The position numbers and the translations under genes were made by a program. A DNA stretch of 50,734 nt from Pantoea wallisii (GTDB lineage: Bacteria; Pseudomonadota; Gammaproteobacteria; Enterobacterales; Enterobacteriaceae): the NCBI RefSeq assembly GCF_002095485.1, contig NZ_MLFS01000034.1, positions 1 through 50,734 of the forward strand, in the 5' to 3' direction. This document shows positions 18,494 to 27,053 of this stretch, in pieces (the first letter of the stretch is position 1; each line of letters opens with the position of its first letter). The notes under the pieces were generated by a model. The model saw only the letters and a program-made list of their open reading frames with translations. It ran no database searches and had not been told where the DNA came from.

Positions 18494-21400
18494 CGCCGTG
18501 CTGCCGTTGTTGTTGCCGCCGTCAGGCCGGTAATGGCCGCCGGAATAGCGGTATCCACAAACAGCGTTGAGCTGACCGCGCCGCTGACGTTGCCCGCCGC
18601 GTCGGTCGCCGTAATGCTCAGCGTGTGCGAACCGTCACTCAGCGTCAGCGTGCCCGGAACGGTGAAGCTCCAGCTGCCGTCGCCGCCTGTCACCACCGAG
18701 CCCAGCACCGTAGTGCCTTCACGGATAATCACCGTGCTGTTGGCTTCGGCCGTGCCGCGCAGCGTTGGCGTGCTGTCGTTACTGTAGCCGCCGTTGGGGA
18801 CCGTCGCGCTGGTGTTGTCATTGGTTACCACCAGTGTTGGGTTGGTCGGTGCTGTCGTATCAACGGTGATACTGATTGGCGCGGTGCGCGGTCCGACATT
18901 CCCCACCGCATCCGTGACCGTTACGCTCAGACTGTGCGCGGCATTGCTCAGCACTGGCGAGGTAAAGGTCCAGGCACCGGTGCCATCGACGGTTGCCGTG
19001 CCGAGCACGGTATTGCCGTCGTAAACGGTAACAATACCGTTCGCTTCAGCGTTACCGCGCAGCGTTGGCGTGGTGTCATTGGTGGATCCGCCCGCTGGCA
19101 CGGTGGCGTTCGCGTCATTGAGCACCACAATGTTGGTGGCGGCCAGCGGCGGCGTGATATCTACATTTAGCGTCAACGTAGTCGGCGGTGAGCTATTGCC
19201 TGCAGCATCAGTGGCGATCACGCTGAAGGTATGGCTGCCATCGCTCAGCGCCGCCGAGGTGTAGCTCCAGTTGCCGCTGGCACCGACCGTCAGCGACGCC
19301 ACAACCTGGCCCGCCTCACTGATGGTCAGCAGGGTGCCGGCCTGCGCCGTTCCGCTCAGCAGCGGCGTCGCATCACCGGTGGTGGTCCCGTTCGGGATCG
19401 CTACCGGCGTGCTGCCTTCGTTGTTGCTGGCATTGAGCGTAACTGCCGCAGGCGCCACGGTATCCACGATAACCGTGGCGCTGGTGGTGCCGCTGACGTT
19501 GCCCGCCGCATCCGTCACTGATGCGCTAATCACGTGTGGGCCCTCGCCCAGCGCCGTTGCCGGCGTATAACTCCATTGACCGTTTGCCGGCACGGTGAGC
19601 GTCGTCAGAATATCGCCATCACTGCGGATAGTGATGCTGCTGCCCGCTTCTGCCGTTCCGCTCAGGGTTGGCGTGGCATCGCGCGAGTAGCCGCCGTTTG
19701 GCACCGGCTGATTAATCACATCGTTGGTGATGAGCAGCGTTGGTGCCGCCGGTGCGACGCTATCGATAGTGAAGTTCAGGGCCGGCGTCGCCGGGCCAAC
19801 ATTGCCCGCCGCGTCGGTCACCGCCACGCTCAGCGCGTGCGGCCCCTGATTGAGGAATGGCGTGGTAAAGGTCCAGTCGCCGTCACCGTTGGCAATCGCC
19901 GTCCCCAGCACATTGCTGCCATCAAAGATGGTCACGATGCCGCCGGGTTCAGTGCTGCCGGTCAGGACTGGCGTATTGTCATTCACGAATGCGCCTGCGG
20001 TAATCGGCACCGCCGTACCGCTGCTGTCGTTACTGACCACCAGATCATCAACCGCTGCTGGCGCCACGGTATCCAGCGTAATGGTGATAGTGTCAGACGG
20101 CGCACCAGGATCGTTACCTGGGCTTTGTGCAGTGATATACCAGGAATATACGCCGTCCACTGTCAGCGTAGGAGTGTAGCTCCACTGACCATTCGTCCCT
20201 GCCGTGACGCTGGCAATCTCCGTATTGGTTGTGCCGTCATAGATGCGAATGATTTCGTTCGCACCCGCCAGGCCGCTCAGGGTCGGCGTGGTATCTCTGG
20301 TTACCGCACCGTCGGCCAGCGTGACCAGCGTACCACCGGCGTCATCGGTGATCTGAAGCGTGCTGGTGGCCGGTGGCAGATCGGCCTGAACATTAATATC
20401 AAAGGCGGCCGACGCCGGCCCCACATTGCCCGCCGCATCAGTCACCACCACCGTAAAGGAGTGGAGACCATTGTTCAGGGCCGCAGGGGTAAACGTCCAG
20501 GCGCCTCCTGTGCCCGCCAGCGCGGTGCCCAGCAGGGTATCGCCGTCATAAATCGCGACCCGGCTTCCCGCTTCCGCCGTGCCACTTAATTGCGGCGTGT
20601 TGTCATCCGTAGCTGCGCCGTTGCCCAGCTCGCCGTTGCTACCGCCCACATTGTCTGACACCGTCAGGTCCGTGACCGCGACTGGCAGTACGGTATCAAT
20701 GTTGACGGTAATCGGTCCGGTCGGTTCACTGACGTTGCCGGCCGCATCCACCACTTCCACGGAGAAGGCATAGGCACCGTCATCCAGTGCGCTGGTTTCG
20801 AAGCGCCACACACCATTGGCATCCGCGATAGCCGTACCGATCACCTCGCCATCCTGCAGCAGGTTGATCGTTGCGCCGGCCAGCGCCGTACCACGCAGTA
20901 CCGGCGTTGTATCATTGGTGAAGCCGTTATCATTGACCAGCAGCGGCGTCGAACCGTTGTTGCCAAAGACGTTAAAGGTCAACACCGGATCCGGCGCGAC
21001 GGTGTTGATTGTCAGCCCGACACTCACCGGATCGCTCGCGTTGCCCGCCGCATCGCTCACCACCACCGACAAATTGTAGGTGCCGTTGTCGAGCGGATTG
21101 GTGTTCAGGCTCCAGTTGCCGTCTGCGTCTACCGTTGCCGAACCCACGATCAGGTTGCCGTTAAACACATTCACGAGGGCACCCGGCTCACCGGTACCGC
21201 TCAGCAGCGGCGTGTTGTCATTGGTTGCGCCGCCGTTGGCAATGGTTGCCGGATTGTCCGCATCGTTGTCGTTCTGCACCAGCAGCCCGCTCACCGGCTG
21301 CGGTGGCGTAGCGTCAACCTGCAGGGTAAAGCTGGATGACGGCGCACTGACGTTACCCAACGCGTCGGTGACCGTCGCCGTCAGCGTATGCGCGCCGTCG

Positions 21401-24400
21401 GTCAGTGCCGGTGATGGGAAGCTCCATGTGCCGCCAGCAGTGGCGGTGGTCGAGCCTAAAATAACGTCGCCATCATAGATGATGACCAGGCTATCCGGCT
21501 CGGCTTCGCCGCTCAGCAGTGGCGTGTTGTCGTTAGTTAACGTGCCATTCGGCACAATCACCTGATTGGGACCGTTGTCATTGGTCACGACAAGTGTGGC
21601 CTGCACCGGTGCCTGGCTGTCGACGGTGAAGTTGATGGGCGCAGAAGGCGTGCCGGTATTGCCTGCTGCATCGGTGACCGTCACGGTAAGGCTGTGTGCG
21701 GTATTGCTCAGCGTCGGAACGCTAAAGCTCCATGCGCCGTCTGCGTCCGCAATTGCGGTGCCTACCAGCACACCATTATCCAGGACGTTGACCGTACTGC
21801 CCGCTTCTGCGGTCCCGGCCAGCAGCGGCGTGTTGTCACTGGTGGTGGAGCCTGCCGGAATCTCGCCTGGCGAGGCCCCGTTATCACTTGATAGCGTAAT
21901 CTCCGTCGCCGGCTGCGGCGGCGTGGCGTCAATCACCAGCTGCGCCGTCACCGGCGCACTCAGGTTGCCCGCCGCATCACGCGTGGTGGCGGTAAGGGTG
22001 TAGCTGCCGTCCGCCAGCGCAGTTTGCGGTGCAAAACTCCAGCTGCCGTCGGCGCCCACGGTAACCGTACCCAGCACATCATCACCGTTGGCGATCACCA
22101 CCACACTGCCTGGTGCGCCCGCGCCGCTGATCAGTGGCGTGCTGTCATTGGTCAGGCCGCCATTCGGAATGGTGACCGGTGCGCCGCTACCGTTGTTGTT
22201 GGCAATGGTCAAATCGGTTACCGCTGGTGGTGTGCTGGTAATCACCGTGAACGAGATGCTATTGCCCGGTTCACTGGTGTTGCCCGCCGTATCCGTTACG
22301 GTAACGTTCAAATTGTGCTGACCATCCGTCAGTATGGGTGAGAAACTCCAGTTGCCGTCATCGCCCGCGGTTGCCGTGCCGATCGGAATCTGGCCGTCAT
22401 ACACGGTAATGATGCTGTTCGGTTCCGCCACACCGCTCAGCACCGGCGTATTGTCATTGGTGCTGCTGCCGGAGGTGATGGCTGTGCCCGGATCCACATC
22501 ATTATTGGTTAACAGCAGTCCCGTTGCCGGGCCTGGCGCGGCGGTATCGACGCTAAAGGTGAGAGGCTCAGAGCGATCGCTGACGTTGCCAGCGGCATCT
22601 GTCACGGTCACGCTCAGGCTGTAATCCCCATCTGTGAGCGTCCCGGTAACGAAGAGCCACGTGCCGTCTGCCCCTACGGTGACCGATCCCAGCGGCGTGG
22701 TGCTGTCGTCGTTATAGATGGTAATGATGCTGCCCGGCGCGGCGCTGCCGGTCAACTCCGGCGTGGCATCGTTGGTGGTACCGCCTGCGGCAATCGGTAC
22801 CAGTGCGCCGCCCTCATTATTGTTCAGTACCACACCCACTGGCGCTTCCGGCGCCGTGAGATCGACCGTGAATGTATAAGGTGCTGAGGCCGGGCCGACA
22901 TTGCCTGCCGGATCGGTCACGGTCGCCGTCAGGCTGTGGCTGCCCGCAACAAGTGGCGTCTCCGGCGTCAGGCTCCAGCTGCCATCTGCGCCTGCAGTGG
23001 CCGATCCAATAACGACGCCGTTATCACGCACAATGACCAGGCTATCTGGTTCAGCGCTGCCGCTCAGCTGCGGCGTGGTGTCGTTGGTGGTGCCACCCGA
23101 TGGTACGCCCACTGGCGTAGCCCCTTCATTGTTTGCCAGCTGCAGCGCCGCCGGTGCGGCAGGCGCGACGGTATCCACGGTAAAATCGATCGCGGCAGAA
23201 GGTTCACTGACGTTACCTGCCGGGCTGGTCACCGTTGTGGTCACGCTATGCGCGCCCTGCGTCAGCGTCGGCAGGGCGAAACTCCAGTCGCCACCGCTTC
23301 CCACCAGCAGGGTGCCCAGCACCGTATTCCCATCCAGCACCGTGACCGTACTGCCCGCCTCTGCCGTGCCGCTTAACACTGGCGTCGTGTCGTTGGTCGC
23401 ACTGCCGTTGGCGATCGGTTGCGGTGTGGTGGCGTTGTCGTTGGTCAGCACCACCTCCGCCGCGGCCGGCGGCGTCGTGAGATCGATGGTGAAGTTGATG
23501 GCTGCGGACGCCGGACCGCTGTTGCCTGCGGCATCGGTGACGATTGTCGTCAGGCTGTGATCGCCCGCTTCCAGCGCTGGCTGCGGCGTAAAGCTCCAGC
23601 GGCCATCGGACCCGACCAGCGCCGTGCCCAACAGGGCACCGTCGTCGTAGATCGCGAGGGTACTTCCTGCCTCCGCGCTGCCGCTAAACAGCGGCGTGGT
23701 ATCGTTAGTGGCGCCGCCCGAGGTAATCGGCTGCGGCGCATCGCCATTATCATTCACCAGCTGCAGATCGCTGGCGACAGCAGGCGCACTGGTATCCACC
23801 GTAATAATAATCGGTGCAGAAGGTGCGCTGGTGTTGCCAGCCGGCGACGTCACCGTCGCGCTCAGGCTATGGCTGCCATCGCCCAGCGCGGCAGCCGGTG
23901 TAAAGCTCCAGTTGCCATCTTCCGCGACAATCGCCGTGCCCAGCACTGTGGTCCCATCAGAGACGGTCACCACGCTGCCCGCCGCTGCCGTCCCGCTCAG
24001 CAGCGGGGTGGCATCGTTGGTCAGACTGCCAGAAGTAATAGGCTGTGGTGTGGTGCCGTTGTTGTTCACCAGCGTGATATCGTCTGGTGCTGCCGGGCTT
24101 GCGACATCAATGGTCACCGGCAATGCGGCAGACGGCGCACCGGTATTCCCCGCTGCGTCGGTTACGGTCGCGGTCAGGCTATGGTCGCCCGGCTGCAGGA
24201 CCGGCGTGGTGAAGCTCCAGCTACCGTCAGTGGCTACGGTTGCGGTCCCAAGTAACGTCTGGCCATCATTGATCGCGACCGTACTGCCCGGCTCAGCGCG
24301 ACCGCTGAGCACCGGCGTGGTGTCGTTGGTTACGCCGTTGCCGATGGCTACCGGCGTGCCGCTCTGATCGTTGCTGAGCAACAGATCGCTCACCACCGCT

Positions 24401-26949
24401 GGCGGCGTAGTGTCAATGGTGATCACCAGCGGCGTACTGGCTGGCCCGGTATTGCCCGCTGTATCAGTCACTGTCGCCGTCAGGCTGTGGTTGCCCTCAT
24501 CCAGCGCGGCTGGCGGCGTAAAGCTCCAGCTGCCATCAGCACCGGCAGTCGCGGTACCCAGCGTAGTATCGCCATCAGAGACGGTGATGGTGCTACCCGG
24601 CTCAGCGCTGCCGCTAAGCACCGGCTGCGCAACATTGGTCACACTGCCAGCCGCCAGCGCATCGCCGTCTGCATCACTCAGCTGCAGGTTGCCCGGTACC
24701 GCTGGCGGTACTGTATCTACCGTGACGACCACCGGCGCAGATGGCGGACTAACGTTACCTGCCGCATCGGTCTGCGTACTGGTCAGGCTATGGTTGCCTT
24801 CGCTCAACGGCGGCGTGGTGAAGCTCCAGTTGCCATCTCCGCCCACGGTGGTGCTTCCCAGCACGGTGTTGCCATCCGAAATAGTAACCGTATTGCCCAC
24901 CTCACCCGTACCATTCAGTACCGGCGCATTGGTGTTAGTGGTCTCTCCTGACGGGATGGTGTTGCCGTCAGCGTCGGTCAGCCCCACATCTGCCGGAGTG
25001 ACAGGCGCAACCGTATCGATGGTGATGGTAACCTGGTTGCTCTCTATCAGCGTGCCGGCACCGTCGGTATACGAAGCATTAAACACATAGGTGCCGTCTG
25101 CCAGTTCGGTCGGCGTAAAGGTCCAGAGGCCGTCACTGCCCGCAATGACGCTACCAATCTCTGTGGTGCCATTAAACAGGGTGACGACAACATCCGCTTC
25201 AGCACGGCCGCTCAGTATCGGCGTTGCATCACGGGTGCTGTCATTATTGCTCAACACCACCAGCGCAGCGCCACTGTCGTCCGCTACCACCAGCAGTTCG
25301 CTGGTCGGCGGAATACCGGCATCCACGGTGAAATCGAGTGCCGAAGAGGGCTGGCTGACATTACCGGCCGCATCCGTGACGGTGGTGGTGAGTGAGTGCG
25401 CGCCATTGGTCAGCAGTGGTGAAGTGAAGCTCCAGTTGCCATCACTGCCTGCGGTTGCGGTACCCAGCAGCGTGCTGCCGTCATAGATGCTGACAACCGC
25501 GCCAGCCTCGGTGGTGCCGCTTAACGTTGGCGTGCTGTCAGTGGTTGTGCCACCGCTGGTAATCGGTGTGCTGCTGTCATCACTCACCAACAGGTCGCTG
25601 ATTGCCGCAGGCGGTGTTGTATCGACAGTAAAGGTGACAGGCGCGGAAGGCGCGCTGACGTTACCGGCCGCATCCGTTACCGTTGTGGTAAGGCTGTGAT
25701 TGCCATCAATCAGTGCCGGAGAGGTAAAGCTCCAGGTGCCATTACTGCCAACGGTCACGCTGCCGAGTACTGTAGTGCCATCAAGGATGGTTACGACACT
25801 GCCGCTTTCGGCCGTTCCGCTCAGTACCGGCGTATTGTCGCCCGATGCGCCTTCCGCCGCGATCGGCGTGACAATTCCGCCCTGATCGCTGCTCAATACC
25901 AGATCGTCTGCGGCATCCGGCACGCTGGTATCCAGCGTGATGGTTATAACCGGACTACTGACGGTATTACCGTTGCCATCATCGAAGCTGGCGCGCAGGC
26001 TATGTACTCCATCAGACAAGCTGGCTAACCGCAGGCTCCACTGCCCGTTAGCGCCCGCCGTGATCGATCCCACCGCCGTGGTGCCATCGTAAATAGTAAC
26101 AAGCGCGTTGGCGGTCGCTACCCCTGAGAGCAGCGGTGTTGAATCATTGGTGATTGCGCCATTACTCAGCAGCGTCAGGGTATTGCCGCTTTCGTCGTAC
26201 ACTTCCAGCGCTGCGCTGGCGACGGGTGCACTACCGGCAACCGTCAGCGGGAATTCCGGGGTGGTCGCGCTAACATTGCCTGCAGCATCCGTCACACTGA
26301 CGATGAGGTTATGCGCGCCATTGCTTAGCGTCGGCGTCGTGAAACTCCAGTTGCCGCTGCTATCTACCGCGACAACCCCTAACAGCGTGCTGCCATCGTA
26401 AACGCTGACCTGGCTGAAGGGTTCTGTGGTGCCGCTCAGGGTTGGCGTGCGATCGTCAGTGGTATCATTGGGACTTAGCGGGCCCTGGTTATTACCGGAG
26501 TCTGCATTTATCACCAGATTGCTAATGACGGCTGGCGGAACGGTGTCCACAGTCACCACGATACCCGCTGACGGCGAGCTGGTATTGCCGGCAGCATCGG
26601 TCACAGTAGTGGTCAGCGTGTGCGCCCCCTCACCCAGCGTTGGCGTGGTGAAGCTCCAGCTGCCGTCTGCGTTAGTGGCAACCGACCCGAGTAATGTCTC
26701 ACCGTCAAAGATGGAAATGACGCTGCCGGATTCAGCCGTCCCGCTGAGCTGTGGGGCGTTGTCGCTGATGCTGCCATTAGGCGAAACCGGGACCAGTACG
26801 CCGCCGACATCACTGCTCAACAGCACATCGCCAGCGGCAGCCGGGGCTGTGGTATCCACACTGAAATTGAGAGGGGCCGAAGCCGGGCTGGCATTGCCGG
26901 CCGCATCGGTGGCCACTGCCGTCAGGCTGTGCGCCCCTTCAGTCAGCAC
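18490..26949 (-). CDS. Adhesin fragment 2: central block of Ig-like repeats
   Basis: 2,819 residues from the first ATG at 26949; the frame is open further upstream, to the break near 27100. It consists wholly of about 29 Ig-like repeats. It ends out of frame as GLTAATTTAARR and a stop; adding one C to GCGGCAAC (minus strand, about 18514-18518) restores a NNNGSTAVTIPNNGVTND continuation. Without an N-terminus, RBS or secretion signal it is unlikely to be expressed as a separate protein. Confidence 0.75.
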   Translation of the reverse strand: MLTEGAHSLTAVATDAAGNASPASAPLNFSVDTTAPAAAGDVLLSSDVGGVLVPVSPNGSISDNAPQLSGTAESGSVISIFDGETLLGSVATNADGSWSFTTPTLGEGAHTLTTTVTDAAGNTSSPSAGIVVTVDTVPPAVISNLVINADSGNNQGPLSPNDTTDDRTPTLSGTTEPFSQVSVYDGSTLLGVVAVDSSGNWSFTTPTLSNGAHNLIVSVTDAAGNVSATTPEFPLTVAGSAPVASAALEVYDESGNTLTLLSNGAITNDSTPLLSGVATANALVTIYDGTTAVGSITAGANGQWSLRLASLSDGVHSLRASFDDGNGNTVSSPVITITLDTSVPDAADDLVLSSDQGGIVTPIAAEGASGDNTPVLSGTAESGSVVTILDGTTVLGSVTVGSNGTWSFTSPALIDGNHSLTTTVTDAAGNVSAPSAPVTFTVDTTPPAAISDLLVSDDSSTPITSGGTTTDSTPTLSGTTEAGAVVSIYDGSTLLGTATAGSDGNWSFTSPLLTNGAHSLTTTVTDAAGNVSQPSSALDFTVDAGIPPTSELLVVADDSGAALVVLSNNDSTRDATPILSGRAEADVVVTLFNGTTEIGSVIAGSDGLWTFTPTELADGTYVFNASYTDGAGTLIESNQVTITIDTVAPVTPADVGLTDADGNTIPSGETTNTNAPVLNGTGEVGNTVTISDGNTVLGSTTVGGDGNWSFTTPPLSEGNHSLTSTQTDAAGNVSPPSAPVVVTVDTVPPAVPGNLQLSDADGDALAAGSVTNVAQPVLSGSAEPGSTITVSDGDTTLGTATAGADGSWSFTPPAALDEGNHSLTATVTDTAGNTGPASTPLVITIDTTPPAVVSDLLLSNDQSGTPVAIGNGVTNDTTPVLSGRAEPGSTVAINDGQTLLGTATVATDGSWSFTTPVLQPGDHSLTATVTDAAGNTGAPSAALPVTIDVASPAAPDDITLVNNNGTTPQPITSGSLTNDATPLLSGTAAAGSVVTVSDGTTVLGTAIVAEDGNWSFTPAAALGDGSHSLSATVTSPAGNTSAPSAPIIITVDTSAPAVASDLQLVNDNGDAPQPITSGGATNDTTPLFSGSAEAGSTLAIYDDGALLGTALVGSDGRWSFTPQPALEAGDHSLTTIVTDAAGNSGPASAAINFTIDLTTPPAAAEVVLTNDNATTPQPIANGSATNDTTPVLSGTAEAGSTVTVLDGNTVLGTLLVGSGGDWSFALPTLTQGAHSVTTTVTSPAGNVSEPSAAIDFTVDTVAPAAPAALQLANNEGATPVGVPSGGTTNDTTPQLSGSAEPDSLVIVRDNGVVIGSATAGADGSWSLTPETPLVAGSHSLTATVTDPAGNVGPASAPYTFTVDLTAPEAPVGVVLNNNEGGALVPIAAGGTTNDATPELTGSAAPGSIITIYNDDSTTPLGSVTVGADGTWLFVTGTLTDGDYSLSVTVTDAAGNVSDRSEPLTFSVDTAAPGPATGLLLTNNDVDPGTAITSGSSTNDNTPVLSGVAEPNSIITVYDGQIPIGTATAGDDGNWSFSPILTDGQHNLNVTVTDTAGNTSEPGNSISFTVITSTPPAVTDLTIANNNGSGAPVTIPNGGLTNDSTPLISGAGAPGSVVVIANGDDVLGTVTVGADGSWSFAPQTALADGSYTLTATTRDAAGNLSAPVTAQLVIDATPPQPATEITLSSDNGASPGEIPAGSTTSDNTPLLAGTAEAGSTVNVLDNGVLVGTAIADADGAWSFSVPTLSNTAHSLTVTVTDAAGNTGTPSAPINFTVDSQAPVQATLVVTNDNGPNQVIVPNGTLTNDNTPLLSGEAEPDSLVIIYDGDVILGSTTATAGGTWSFPSPALTDGAHTLTATVTDALGNVSAPSSSFTLQVDATPPQPVSGLLVQNDNDADNPATIANGGATNDNTPLLSGTGEPGALVNVFNGNLIVGSATVDADGNWSLNTNPLDNGTYNLSVVVSDAAGNASDPVSVGLTINTVAPDPVLTFNVFGNNGSTPLLVNDNGFTNDTTPVLRGTALAGATINLLQDGEVIGTAIADANGVWRFETSALDDGAYAFSVEVVDAAGNVSEPTGPITVNIDTVLPVAVTDLTVSDNVGGSNGELGNGAATDDNTPQLSGTAEAGSRVAIYDGDTLLGTALAGTGGAWTFTPAALNNGLHSFTVVVTDAAGNVGPASAAFDINVQADLPPATSTLQITDDAGGTLVTLADGAVTRDTTPTLSGLAGANEIIRIYDGTTNTEIASVTAGTNGQWSYTPTLTVDGVYSWYITAQSPGNDPGAPSDTITITLDTVAPAAVDDLVVSNDSSGTAVPITAGAFVNDNTPVLTGSTEPGGIVTIFDGSNVLGTAIANGDGDWTFTTPFLNQGPHALSVAVTDAAGNVGPATPALNFTIDSVAPAAPTLLITNDVINQPVPNGGYSRDATPTLSGTAEAGSSITIRSDGDILTTLTVPANGQWSYTPATALGEGPHVISASVTDAAGNVSGTTSATVIVDTVAPAAVTLNASNNEGSTPVAIPNGTTTGDATPLLSGTAQAGTLLTISEAGQVVASLTVGASGNWSYTSAALSDGSHTFSVIATDAAGNSSPPTTLTLNVDITPPLAATNIVVLNDANATVPAGGSTNDTTPTLRGNAEANGIVTVYDGNTVLGTATVDGTGAWTFTSPVLSNAAHSLSVTVTDAVGNVGPRTAPISITVDTTAPTNPTLVVTNDNTSATVPNGGYSNDSTPTLRGTAEANSTVIIREGTTVLGSVVTGGDGSWSFTVPGTLTLSDGSHTLSITATDAAGNVSGAVSSTLFVDTAIPAAITGLTAATTTAARR

Positions 26950-27053
26950 TGGCGTAGTGAAACTCCAGTTACCACTCTCGTTCGCCGTAGCCGTACCCAG
27001 TATGCTGGTGCCGTCATAGATGGTGATGACACTGCCCGCCTCTGCCGTGCCGC

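Noticed and set aside
15759..27019. Many long open frames on the plus strand opposite the adhesin gene
   Set aside because: They follow the repeat period of the minus-strand coding sequence, have no recognisable products or ribosome-binding sites, and arise from biased codon use in the repeats.
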